This document shows, one piece after another, positions 1-7,654 of a stretch of DNA of 17,048 nt. The notes beneath the pieces are model-generated. The model ran no database searches. It was not told the DNA's origin and saw only the letters and a list, made by a program, of their open reading frames with translations. This DNA is from Verrucomicrobiales bacterium (GTDB taxonomy: Bacteria; Verrucomicrobiota; Verrucomicrobiia; Verrucomicrobiales; DEV007): the NCBI GenBank assembly GCA_023253615.1, contig JALRFZ010000634.1, forward strand, positions 1 to 17,048, given 5' to 3'. Position 1 is the first letter of the stretch; each line of letters starts with the position of its first letter. Both the position numbers and the translations under genes were made by a program.

Positions 1-70
1 GCTCAAGACATCCCGGAAACGCGGGGAGGACCGTTTTTTTCGAGCGGTGAGGGGAATGGAGCCCTCGGCT

Positions 71-106
71 ACCTGTCCCCAGCCGGAATAACCTGTCCCC
101 AGCCGG
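71..106. repeat. Direct repeat, two copies of ACCTGTCCCCAGCCGG
   Basis: Two perfect 16-base copies of ACCTGTCCCCAGCCGG lie at 71-86 and 91-106, a period of 20 bases. The four-base spacers differ (AATA, then GGGG). The reverse complement contains GGGGACAGG, which recurs at 11040-11048 just after ftsW. GGGGACAGG-type motifs occur as dispersed intergenic elements in many environmental bacterial genomes, which I recall as general knowledge and cannot verify here. The role is unknown. Confidence 0.7.
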
Positions 107-207
107 GGGGAGAACGGGACGCTTTCGGGCGCTTGGCCGCGCCGCAGGGGGAAGCAGACGAAGAGGTGAGGGAAAGAATTTCCCATTTCCTTGGATATTG
201 CTGATTT

Positions 208-243
208 TTAAGCTTGCTTAACAAGAAGTTGGGATAATATAAT
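208..243 (+). promoter_or_regulatory. Putative sigma70-type promoter with inverted repeat over the -35 box
   Basis: A perfect TATAAT lies at 238-243. A weak -35-like TTGCTT lies at 214-219, giving an 18-base spacer. The -35 box sits inside a perfect inverted repeat TTAAGC-TT-GCTTAA (208-221), which could be an operator half-site pair. The surroundings are AT-rich in an otherwise GC-rich window. Transcription would begin near 250, about 94 bases before the ATG at 344, and would drive the dcw operon. This is a sequence-based prediction only. Confidence 0.55.
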
Positions 244-343
244 AGATCGGCTTCCTTTTTCTAAATTCTGAAAATTATAGATCGGTCGCGACACGGTTTT
301 GATTTTCAATAGTAGCAATATTTTTAGTCCTGTTGATTCGAAA

Positions 344-1438
344 ATGATCATTCCCATCAAGCCATGGTTGGATCTCGCCAACGGGAAGGCTGGGCTCGCG
401 GGGTATCGGGGGGCGTTCGCGGCCGGGGATGGGCTGATTCTTTCGGCGGACTGGGGGCGGGTGGCGGATACGGGCTCCCCCGCCGGACGGATTCAACTCC
501 CGGTCGGAAACATTGAGCGCATGGACTTTTACCACGAGCCGATTCTGGCGGAGGAAATCCTCGAGGCGATGCGTCCCGTCGAAGGGAAGCAGATTTTTGA
601 CGGCACGCTGGGTGGCGGCGGGCATTCCGAGTTGCTGCTCCGGCATAGCGCCCATGTGATCGGCTGCGACCAGGACCAGGAGGCGATCGATCATGCGACG
701 CGCCGTCTCGCGGCCTTCGGTGACGCATTTTTGCCGGTGCGGGGGAATTTCCGCGACATTGATCAGTTGCTCGCCGGGCTGGGGATCGCGCAAGTCGATG
801 GGATCCTCCTCGATCTGGGTGTCTCTTCGCGGCAGCTGGATGATCCGACCCGGGGGTTTTCGTTTCGCGAAGATGGGCCGCTCGACATGCGCATGGATGT
901 GAGGACTTCCTTCTCTGCCCGTGATCTCGTCAATACCTGGGGGGAGGAGGAGATGATCCGGATCTTCCGTGAGTATGGCGAGGAGCGGCACGCCGCCCGC
1001 GTCGCGCGGGAGATCATGAAGGCGCGTACCGTGAAGGAGATCTCCACCACGCTCGGCTTGGCGGAGCTCGTGGCCCGGGTGATACCGAAAACCTCGGGAA
1101 AACATCCGGCGACCCGCGTGTTCCAGGCGATCCGCATCGCCGTGAACGGGGAGCTCGAGGCGCTTGAGACGGCTCTTGAGAAATCCGTCGATCTGCTGGC
1201 GCCAGGCGGGGTGCTCGCCATCCTGACCTTTCACTCCCTCGAGGATCGCATCGTGAAGCGCTTCATGCACCGGCGCAGCAGCCCCTATATTGATCGTCCG
1301 GAGTGGAGCGAGCCGCGCCGCAATCCTGATTTTGCCTTTCACCTGCCGACCCGAAAGGCCATCGGCCCCGATGAGGCCGAAACGAAACGCAATTCGCGGT
1401 CCCTCAGCGCGAAGCTCCGTGTCGCGGTGAGAGCTTGA
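344..1438 (+). CDS. rsmH: 16S rRNA (cytosine-1402-N4)-methyltransferase RsmH
   Basis: RsmH (MraW) is a cytoplasmic SAM-dependent enzyme that methylates N4 of C1402 in the 16S rRNA P-site, and it is usually the first or second gene of dcw clusters. The family core begins at the ATG at 521 with MDFYHEPIL. Counting from there, the SAM-binding DGTLGGGGHS is at residues 27-36, the acidic residue after motif I at D50, LLDLGVSS at 96-103 and RGFSF-x3-GPLDMRMD at 111-126. HPATRVFQAIRI, the LTFHSLEDR motif and a basic C-terminus follow. The core is 305 aa, a normal length. The frame stays open upstream, and bases 344-520 have coding-like composition (G+C about 68, 54 and 76 % at codon positions 1, 2 and 3), so I extend the call to the ATG at 344, giving 364 aa. 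Neither start has a clear ribosome binding site. Function is certain; the start is about even. Confidence 0.95.
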   Translation: MIIPIKPWLDLANGKAGLAGYRGAFAAGDGLILSADWGRVADTGSPAGRIQLPVGNIERMDFYHEPILAEEILEAMRPVEGKQIFDGTLGGGGHSELLLRHSAHVIGCDQDQEAIDHATRRLAAFGDAFLPVRGNFRDIDQLLAGLGIAQVDGILLDLGVSSRQLDDPTRGFSFREDGPLDMRMDVRTSFSARDLVNTWGEEEMIRIFREYGEERHAARVAREIMKARTVKEISTTLGLAELVARVIPKTSGKHPATRVFQAIRIAVNGELEALETALEKSVDLLAPGGVLAILTFHSLEDRIVKRFMHRRSSPYIDRPEWSEPRRNPDFAFHLPTRKAIGPDEAETKRNSRSLSAKLRVAVRA

Positions 1439-1441
1439 GTC

Positions 1442-1783
1442 ATGGAAAAAAGAAATCGATACAAGAACCACATCGGTGGATTCATGATCCTCCGCCTCAT
1501 CCTTGCCGGAGTGCTCCTGCTGGGGGCGGGGGCCGGTTATGTCTATGTGCGCAACGGGCAGGTGCTGGGTGGTAATGAAATCGGCGCGGTGGAGCGTGAA
1601 ATCGGGCTCCTCGACCAGGAGATCGAACTCTGGGAACTCCGCATCGCGGCGGTACGCGATCGTCACGAACTCTCGCGGCGTCTTCGCTGGATCCAGAGTG
1701 ATCTCGCCGACATCGACATTTCAAAGGTGATCGAAATCAAATCCGTCGCGCCGGGGGAGGCTCCGGTGGCCGGTATCTACTGA
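1442..1783 (+). CDS. ftsL: FtsL-like small bitopic division protein
   Basis: The product is 113 aa. It has a short basic N-terminus, one membrane segment at about residues 15-36 (hydrophobic, rich in Leu, Ala and Gly), and a probable coiled-coil or helical stretch at about 45-90 rich in Glu, Arg and Leu. This is the FtsL architecture. FtsL proteins share little sequence, so the name rests on topology, size and position: directly after rsmH (3-base gap) and directly before ftsI (12-base gap), where FtsL is encoded in most dcw clusters. In model bacteria FtsL works with FtsB and FtsQ to activate FtsW-FtsI at the septum. An internal ATG at 1484, just before the membrane segment, is an alternative start. 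It could also be an unrelated membrane protein. Confidence 0.75.
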   Translation: MEKRNRYKNHIGGFMILRLILAGVLLLGAGAGYVYVRNGQVLGGNEIGAVEREIGLLDQEIELWELRIAAVRDRHELSRRLRWIQSDLADIDISKVIEIKSVAPGEAPVAGIY

Positions 1784-1787
1784 GGAA
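1782..1787 (+). promoter_or_regulatory. Ribosome binding site for ftsI, overlapping the ftsL stop codon
   Basis: GAGGAA overlaps the TGA stop of the FtsL-like gene (1781-1783) and lies 8 bases before GTG at 1796. It supports the GTG as the ftsI start and suggests coupled translation of the two genes. Confidence 0.55.
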
Positions 1788-1795
1788 CAACGGCT

Positions 1796-3679
1796 GTGGA
1801 TCGCGGACTCAAAACCAGGTTGGTCGTGGGATGTTTCGCCCTTGTGGTGATCCTCTCGGCCCTCAGCGTGCGCCTCTTCCACATCGAGGCATTCCGCAGT
1901 GATGCCCTCGCCGCGCAGGCCCGCGAGCACTACGAGGACCGCGAGACGCTGCCCGCGCGCCGGGGGCGCATCTTCGACCGCTCCGGGGAGTTGCTGGCCC
2001 GCAGCCAGACGGTGTACACGCTCGAGGTCGATCCCTATCACCTGCGCGATCCTCTCCTGGCCTGCATCGCGCTCGGCGCCCGTGACAAGGTCTCGCCGCA
2101 GACAGTGCGCCGGCGCTATCTTCCGGAGGAGTTGGCCGGACACTATCGCGAATATGTCGCCGAGACGATCGCCACGATCCTTGATGCGCCCGTTCACGAG
2201 ATCGCCCGCCAGATCCGGGAGGAAACGGGAGGGGCGATCGTGCTGGCGAGGAACATCGAGGACGACTTCGCGCGACAGGTCGAGAAGGTGATCGACTCGC
2301 GGAAGCTTGGCGGGGTGATGCTCCGCGCGGGTGAGCGCCGCTATTATCCGAGCCCGCTGTCCCTCACCCAGGTGATCGGCTATGTGGACGAGAAGGGCGT
2401 CGGCGTCGCCGGGGTGGAAAAAGTCTTCGAGGATGAGATGCGCGGCACCGACGGATTTCGATTCTGCGAGCGCGATCGCAGCCGCCGCGAGATCCGTGCC
2501 TACCGTGGCCGCCAGGTCGATCCCGTGCCCGGAAAGGATGTCTATCTCTCCATCGACATGGGGGTGCAATCGATCGTCGAGCGGGAGCTCGATGCCGTCA
2601 TCGACAAGTTCCGTCCGGCAAAGGTCACCGCGATCTTTCTCGATCCGGCCACCGGCGAGATCCTCGCGATGGCGAGCCGGCCGCATTTCGATCTCTCCAC
2701 CCGCCGGGGGATCCGGGGGCAGGAGCCGGTGCGTCGGAATCCCGCCGTGTCAGATCTTTACCAGCCCGGTTCGACTTTCAAGATCGTCGGATTCGGGGGT
2801 GCCTTCGACCGCGGTCTCGCCGATCCTTCGACCGAGGTCGATTGTCACATGGGTCAGTTTGCTCTCGATGGCTTCACGCTGAAAGACCACCATCCCTACG
2901 GTAGGCTCACCGCCCGCGTTGCGTTCGCCAAATCGTCGAACATCGGAGCCTACCTTGTCGCCCGTCCGCTCAACAAGGAGCTCTTCCACCATTATGTGAA
3001 GCAATTCGGATTCGGTAGCAAGACAGGCATCGAACTGAATGCGGAACACTCCGGACGGGTCATCCCCGTGGAGCGCTGGTCGGCGCCCTCCTTCTCGAGC
3101 CAGGTCATGGGATACGAAGTCTCCGTCACGCCGATGCAGATGGCGATGGCTTGCAGTGTCATCGCGAACGACGGCGTCCTCGTGACGCCCACGATCCTGA
3201 AGGGAGTGAAAGAGGACGTGCGCGGAGCCGTCCTGGTGAAAGGACCCGGGCGCGAGTCCCGTAGGGTGTTGAGTGAAAAAGCGGCCCACCAGGTGATGCA
3301 GTGCATGATGGAAACCATGTCAGAGCATGGCACCGGCACGAAAGGTGACCTGCCCGGATACAGCGTGGCCGGCAAGACGGGCACGGCGCGGAAGCACGTC
3401 GAGAACGTCGGATATGTCGACGGGCTCTATGTCGCGTCCTTCATGGGCTTTCTCCCGGCCGAAAATCCGAAGCTGCTCGGTCTGATCGTCATCGACGAGC
3501 CGAAGGCGACGGGGCCGATGGTGTATGGCGGCGCCGTGGCTGCTCCCGTTTTCCAGACGATCGCCGCCGAGGCCGTCAAGATCCTCGGAATCGAGCCCGA
3601 TCTTCCTGAGGAGCTCCAGTCCGCGCCCGCCGTGCCGCTCGCCGCGGCAGGTCCGGGGGAAGGAGGTGTCGCACCATGA
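1796..3679 (+). CDS. ftsI: Septal peptidoglycan transpeptidase FtsI (class B PBP3-like)
   Basis: FtsI cross-links glycan strands at the division septum from the outer face of the cytoplasmic membrane. The 627-aa protein starts at GTG. It has one N-terminal membrane segment at about residues 8-27, a PBP-dimer (pedestal) domain to about residue 240 that includes the RRGRIFDRSG segment, and a transpeptidase domain. All three active-site motifs are present: S326-T-F-K with the catalytic serine, S380-S-N, and K527-T-G followed by TAR. No PASTA domains follow, and the C-terminus is an Ala/Pro/Gly-rich tail. The stop overlaps the murE start (ATGA, 3676-3679). Its place after an FtsL-like gene and in an operon with ftsW argues for FtsI rather than the elongation enzyme PBP2 or a sporulation SpoVD. 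Confidence 0.95.
   Translation: MDRGLKTRLVVGCFALVVILSALSVRLFHIEAFRSDALAAQAREHYEDRETLPARRGRIFDRSGELLARSQTVYTLEVDPYHLRDPLLACIALGARDKVSPQTVRRRYLPEELAGHYREYVAETIATILDAPVHEIARQIREETGGAIVLARNIEDDFARQVEKVIDSRKLGGVMLRAGERRYYPSPLSLTQVIGYVDEKGVGVAGVEKVFEDEMRGTDGFRFCERDRSRREIRAYRGRQVDPVPGKDVYLSIDMGVQSIVERELDAVIDKFRPAKVTAIFLDPATGEILAMASRPHFDLSTRRGIRGQEPVRRNPAVSDLYQPGSTFKIVGFGGAFDRGLADPSTEVDCHMGQFALDGFTLKDHHPYGRLTARVAFAKSSNIGAYLVARPLNKELFHHYVKQFGFGSKTGIELNAEHSGRVIPVERWSAPSFSSQVMGYEVSVTPMQMAMACSVIANDGVLVTPTILKGVKEDVRGAVLVKGPGRESRRVLSEKAAHQVMQCMMETMSEHGTGTKGDLPGYSVAGKTGTARKHVENVGYVDGLYVASFMGFLPAENPKLLGLIVIDEPKATGPMVYGGAVAAPVFQTIAAEAVKILGIEPDLPEELQSAPAVPLAAAGPGEGGVAP
3660..3668 (+). promoter_or_regulatory. 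Strong Shine-Dalgarno for murE
   Basis: AAGGAGGTG lies 7 bases before the murE ATG, inside the end of ftsI. It is a near-perfect anti-16S match and fixes the murE start. A nearly identical signal precedes murF; other genes here have weak or no such signal. Confidence 0.8.
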
Positions 3680-5163
3680 AACTTTCCGACCTCATCGATT
3701 CCATCCATGTCCGGTCCGTCGCGGGCACGCTCGAGACGGAGATCTCCGGCGTGTTCCATGACTCCCGCAAGGTGAAGCCGGGCGGACTCTTCTGCGCGCT
3801 CAAGGGCGAGGGGAGTGACGGTCACCAATACATCCAGGCGGCGATCGACAACGGTGCCGTCGCCATCCTTTCCGAGCTGCCCAATCCGGCCGAGTTCTTC
3901 GCCACGTGGATCCAGGTCGGCAACGCCAGGGCCGCCATGGCGATCGCCGCCGCGAACTTCGAAGGGCATCCCAGCCTGCGTTTTCCCGTCGTCGGAGTCA
4001 CCGGCACGAACGGAAAGACGACCACCTCCTACCTTGTCCATCACCTGATGCAGTCGATCCTGCATCGCGCCGGGCTTCTGGGCACGATCTACTATTCGAC
4101 CGGGGACAAGCTCGTCGAAGCTTCGCACACCACCCCTGAATCGACCGAGGTGCAGCGACTTCTCCGCGAGATGGCCGACTCCGATTGCCGGGGTGTGGCG
4201 ATGGAGGTCTCCTCCCACGGTCTCGCACAGCATCGCGTCACCGGCGTCGCGTTCGATGTCGGGATCTTCACGAATCTCACCCAGGATCACCTCGACTACC
4301 ATCGTACGATGGAGGCCTACTTCGAGGCGAAATGCCTCCTCTTCCAGCAGATGGATGCCGAGACCGCCAAGTCAGGCACCGCCATCATCAATCTCGATGA
4401 CACCTACGGCGACCGCATCATGAAGATGCGTTTCGACCGGCTCAAGCGCGTCACCTTCGGGCGGAACGCCAACGCCGATTTCCAGGCGAGCGAGATCCGG
4501 TCGGACTTCAACGGCACCCGTTTCAAACTGACTTTCCGTGAGCGCCAGTTTCTCGTGCGCATCCCCCTGATCGGAAGCTTCAACGTCGCCAACGCCGTGG
4601 CAGCGATCGCCGCGGGCTGGGCGATCGGATTGAACCTGCGCGAGGTCGTCGCGAAAATGGCCGACGCCCCCCAGGTGCCCGGACGACTCGAACTCGTCGG
4701 CGGACGCCAGACGAACTACCGCGTTTTCGTCGATTACGCCCACACGCCCGACGCGCTTCAGAATGTGCTCGGCACCCTGCGCGCCCTGGGGCCGAATCGC
4801 ATCATCACCGTCTTCGGCTGCGGCGGCGACCGCGATTCCACGAAGCGCCCGCTCATGGCGGCGGCGGCCGAAGAGGGGAGTGATCTCTGCATCCTCACCT
4901 CCGACAATCCCCGCACCGAGGATCCGCGGAAGATCCTCGCCGATGCCGCACGTGGATTCCTGCGCGGCGGGCACGAGGTCCACGAGGATCGCCGCGAGGC
5001 CATCCGCCGTGCCATCCAGCTCGCGGGCGAGCGCGACATCGTGCTGGTCGCTGGAAAAGGACACGAATCGTACCAGGAGATCAACGGCGTGCGCCACGAC
5101 TTCGATGATCGGAAGATCGCCGCGGGTTTCATCGCGCGGAAAGCGGAAGGAGGTGCCGCATGA
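3676..5163 (+). CDS. murE: UDP-MurNAc-L-Ala-D-Glu: meso-diaminopimelate ligase MurE
   Basis: MurE is the cytoplasmic ATP-dependent ligase that adds the third residue of the peptidoglycan stem peptide (EC 6.3.2.13). The 495-aa length is typical. Visible features are the N-terminal Mur ligase domain with DSRKVKPGGLF, the ATP-binding GTNGKTT at residues 110-116, the substrate-binding HTTPES segment, EVSSHGL, a carbamylated-lysine candidate K219 in FEAK, and the C-terminal domain. The D410-N-P-R413 motif is the signature of ligases that select meso-diaminopimelate rather than lysine, so this organism probably makes A2pm-type peptidoglycan. The gene overlaps ftsI and murF by 4 bases each (ATGA), which suggests translational coupling. 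Confidence 0.97.
   Translation: MKLSDLIDSIHVRSVAGTLETEISGVFHDSRKVKPGGLFCALKGEGSDGHQYIQAAIDNGAVAILSELPNPAEFFATWIQVGNARAAMAIAAANFEGHPSLRFPVVGVTGTNGKTTTSYLVHHLMQSILHRAGLLGTIYYSTGDKLVEASHTTPESTEVQRLLREMADSDCRGVAMEVSSHGLAQHRVTGVAFDVGIFTNLTQDHLDYHRTMEAYFEAKCLLFQQMDAETAKSGTAIINLDDTYGDRIMKMRFDRLKRVTFGRNANADFQASEIRSDFNGTRFKLTFRERQFLVRIPLIGSFNVANAVAAIAAGWAIGLNLREVVAKMADAPQVPGRLELVGGRQTNYRVFVDYAHTPDALQNVLGTLRALGPNRIITVFGCGGDRDSTKRPLMAAAAEEGSDLCILTSDNPRTEDPRKILADAARGFLRGGHEVHEDRREAIRRAIQLAGERDIVLVAGKGHESYQEINGVRHDFDDRKIAAGFIARKAEGGAA
5147..5155 (+). promoter_or_regulatory. Strong Shine-Dalgarno for murF
   Basis: AAGGAGGTG ends 4 bases before the murF ATG (6 bases from its GGAGG core) and lies within the last codons of murE. 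It fixes the murF start and matches the signal in front of murE. Confidence 0.8.
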
Positions 5164-6527
5164 GGATGCTGCCTCTTCTGCAGATCGCCGAGTGGGTCGA
5201 TGGTGCCCTGATCCAGGGGGTGCCCTCCGCCACCGTCAGCCACGTTTCCACCGATTCCCGGAAGGTCGGTGCGGGCGACCTCTTTGTGGCGCTCAAGGGT
5301 GAACGTCTCGATGCGCACAAATTCCTCGGGGACGTTGCCGCGGCGGGGGCCGGGGCGATGCTCGTCAGCGCCTTGCCGGCCGAGACGGAGTCCTACCGTG
5401 GCGGCATCATCCGGGTGAAGGATACCCTCAAGGCTCTCCAGGCACTCGCCTACCGCCACCGGCGCGCCTCCGGCGATCTTTTTGTCGTCGGAGTCACCGG
5501 GAGCAACGGGAAGACCTCGACGAAGGACTTTCTCGCCGCCGTCCTCGCCCGTGGCGGACAGGTGAACGCCACCGCGGGGAATTTCAACAACCACATCGGA
5601 CTGCCCCTCACCATCCTCGCGGGCAATGAAGGCGACGACTACGGCGTCTGGGAGATGGGCATGAACCACGCCGGCGAGATCGGCGTCCTCGCCGACATCG
5701 GATGCCCCGATGCCGCCGTCATCACCCACATCGGCACCGCCCACATCGAGCATCTCGGATCGCGCGACGCCATCGCCCTCGAGAAAGGCTCGCTTGCCGA
5801 AGCCGTGCCCGCCGGCGGATTCTGCGCCATGCCGGCCGGCGACGACTATTATGATTTTGTCAGGGAGCGCGTCCGTTGCGGGATGATTCCCGTCGGGATC
5901 GGCCGCGGCGACGTGCGCGCCGAGGGTCTCGTGCCGGATGGAGACGGGCGGATGCGTTTCGAGCTCGTCTCGGATTTCGCCCCGGCCGTGACCGTCACTT
6001 TGCCCGTGCGCGGAGAGCACATGGTGATGAACGCCCTTCTCGCCGCCGCCGTGGGCCTGCGCCGCGGCATCGACCCCGCCGCCATCGCCGCCGCCCTCGG
6101 GTCCGTGCGCCTCACCCACGGGCGCCTCGAAGAGAAGGTCATCCGGGACATTTCCTTCCTCGACGACAGCTACAACGCCAATCCCGACTCCATGCACGCC
6201 GCCCTGCGCACCCTGAGGGGAGCCGGTGTCGCCGGCCGCCGCGTCGCGGTGCTCGGCTTCATGGGAGAGCTCGGCGGGCACGAGGAGGCCGAGCATCTCC
6301 GGCTCGGCGAGCGTGTCGCCGAACAGGGCATCGATATCCTCGTCACCGTCGGTGAGCGCGCCGCCCGGATCAACGAGCGCGCCGCCGGTCTCGCCGAAAA
6401 CCGGAATTTTCCCACCCACGAGGAGGCCGGGGCCTGGCTCCGCGAAGTGCTCGCCGCCGGCGACCTCGTGCTGGTGAAAGGGAGCCGCTCCGCGGGGATG
6501 GAGCGCGTCATCGCCGCCTTTGCCTGA
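5160..6527 (+). CDS. murF: UDP-MurNAc-tripeptide: D-alanyl-D-alanine ligase MurF
   Basis: MurF adds the D-Ala-D-Ala dipeptide to UDP-MurNAc-tripeptide (EC 6.3.2.10), the last cytoplasmic step in pentapeptide assembly. The product is 455 aa. It shows the N-terminal Mur ligase domain with STDSRKVGAGDLF, the ATP-binding GSNGKTS at residues 114-120 (the Ser in place of the MurE-type Thr is common in MurF), NFNNHIGLPLT, EMGMNHAGEI, and the MurF-typical DDSYNANPDSM and VLGFMGELG segments in the C-terminal domain. It overlaps murE by 4 bases. mraY begins 10 bases after its stop. Confidence 0.97.
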   Translation: MRMLPLLQIAEWVDGALIQGVPSATVSHVSTDSRKVGAGDLFVALKGERLDAHKFLGDVAAAGAGAMLVSALPAETESYRGGIIRVKDTLKALQALAYRHRRASGDLFVVGVTGSNGKTSTKDFLAAVLARGGQVNATAGNFNNHIGLPLTILAGNEGDDYGVWEMGMNHAGEIGVLADIGCPDAAVITHIGTAHIEHLGSRDAIALEKGSLAEAVPAGGFCAMPAGDDYYDFVRERVRCGMIPVGIGRGDVRAEGLVPDGDGRMRFELVSDFAPAVTVTLPVRGEHMVMNALLAAAVGLRRGIDPAAIAAALGSVRLTHGRLEEKVIRDISFLDDSYNANPDSMHAALRTLRGAGVAGRRVAVLGFMGELGGHEEAEHLRLGERVAEQGIDILVTVGERAARINERAAGLAENRNFPTHEEAGAWLREVLAAGDLVLVKGSRSAGMERVIAAFA

Positions 6528-6537
6528 TCGAACCGCC

Positions 6538-7650
6538 ATGTTGTATTACCTCCATTACCTGAAAGACCAGTCGGAGTACCTCGACATCCTCAACGTCTTT
6601 CAATACCAGACCTTCCGCGCCGCCGGGGCGGCGTTGACGGCATTCCTGCTGTCCGTGGTGCTCGGCAACCGCGTCATTCTCAAGCTCACCTCGCTGAAGA
6701 TCGGCCAGCCCATCCGCACCAAGGAGGAAGTGCACCGCCTCGCCGAGCTCCATGGCATCAAGACCGGCACCCCCACGATGGGCGGCATTCTCATCGTCGG
6801 ATCCGTCATCGTCGCCGCGCTGCTGTGGACGCGCCTCGGGAATCCCTTCATCCACACCCTTGTCTTCGTCACCCTCGCGACGGGCTTCCTCGGCTTCCTG
6901 GATGATTGGAAAAAGGTGACCAAGAAAAACTCCAAGGGAGTCAGCAGCCGCTTCAAGCTCGTCGTGCAGTTCGCCGCGGCGGGCATCGCCGTGGGCTACC
7001 TCTATTTCCTGCCCGCCACCTCCGATTACATCAGCCAGCTTTACCTTCCCTCGGTGAAGTATCCCGTCGTGCAGGACATGGGGATCTTCACCCTTGTTTT
7101 CCTGCCCCTCGTCATCGTCGGCGCCTCCAATGCCGTGAATCTCACCGACGGGCTCGACGGACTCGCCTCGGGATGCACCGTCACCACCGGACTCGCCTAC
7201 GCCGGGCTCACTTACGTCGCCGGCCACCAGATCCTCGCGCAGGAATACCTCATGGTGCCCTTCCACCCGAGCGCCGGGGAGGTTTCCATCTTCTGCGCCG
7301 CGCTCGTCGGTGCCGCGCTCGGCTTCCTTTGGTTCAACTGCCACCCCGCACGCGTCTTCATGGGAGACACGGGATCCCTCTCCATCGGCGGCATGCTGGG
7401 AATGATCGCGATCTGCTGCAAGCAGGAGCTCCTCCTCGTCATCATCGGATTCGTCTTCGTGATGGAGGCGATGTCCGTCATCCTCCAGGTCGCCTCCTTC
7501 AAGCTCACCGGCAAACGCATCTTCAAGATGTCGCCGATCCACCACCACTTCGAACTCCTGGGGTGGGAGGAAAGCAAAGTCATCAACCGTTTTTGGATCA
7601 TCTCCATCATCGCCGCCATGATCGGCCTGATGACCCTGAAGATCCGCTGA
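6538..7650 (+). CDS. mraY: Phospho-N-acetylmuramoyl-pentapeptide transferase MraY
   Basis: MraY is an integral membrane enzyme that transfers phospho-MurNAc-pentapeptide to undecaprenyl phosphate, making lipid I (EC 2.7.8.13). I start it at the ATG at 6538 because the family begins with a short MLYYL-like N-terminus; an in-frame TTG at 6520 lies inside murF and is less likely. The protein is 370 aa with about ten membrane segments. Catalytic and Mg-binding motifs are present: GTPTMGG, D122-D123 in LDDW, NLTDGLDGLA with D204, FMGDTGSL with D277, and H335-H-H-F-E. No Shine-Dalgarno sequence is visible despite the strong ones before murE and murF. Confidence 0.97.
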   Translation: MLYYLHYLKDQSEYLDILNVFQYQTFRAAGAALTAFLLSVVLGNRVILKLTSLKIGQPIRTKEEVHRLAELHGIKTGTPTMGGILIVGSVIVAALLWTRLGNPFIHTLVFVTLATGFLGFLDDWKKVTKKNSKGVSSRFKLVVQFAAAGIAVGYLYFLPATSDYISQLYLPSVKYPVVQDMGIFTLVFLPLVIVGASNAVNLTDGLDGLASGCTVTTGLAYAGLTYVAGHQILAQEYLMVPFHPSAGEVSIFCAALVGAALGFLWFNCHPARVFMGDTGSLSIGGMLGMIAICCKQELLLVIIGFVFVMEAMSVILQVASFKLTGKRIFKMSPIHHHFELLGWEESKVINRFWIISIIAAMIGLMTLKIR

Positions 7651-7654
7651 GACC

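Larger units (their letters stand above)
1..343. other. Leader region upstream of the dcw operon, no confident gene
   Basis: This stretch contains no gene that I can support. The first 180 bases are GC-rich and hold a direct repeat (71-106). The part from about 180 to 343 is much more AT-rich than the rest of the window and carries the promoter signals. Forward frame 1 stays open from base 1 to a TGA at 202-204, but the encoded peptide has no recognisable family and runs straight through both repeat copies, so I treat it as chance. A short perfect stem, GGGAAA-GAA-TTTCCC (170-184), could be a weak terminator of an upstream gene, although no good T-run follows. No mraZ gene precedes rsmH here. 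Confidence 0.6.

Noticed and set aside
170..184. Hairpin GGGAAA-GAA-TTTCCC as a terminator
   Set aside because: The stem has only 6 bp with half A-T pairs and is not followed by a proper T-run, so I do not call it a terminator.
1..204. Forward frame 1 open from the window edge to a TGA at 202-204, possibly the end of an upstream gene
   Set aside because: An open stretch of 67 codons is likely by chance at this G+C content. The peptide has no known motif and spans both copies of the direct repeat.
4758..6539. A long reverse-strand open frame (593 codons) opposite murE, murF and the mraY start
   Set aside because: It is fully antisense to well-supported genes and encodes a low-complexity Gly/Asp/His/Glu-rich sequence typical of the mirror frame of GC-rich genes. 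Similar antisense frames lie opposite rsmH, murD, ftsW and others.
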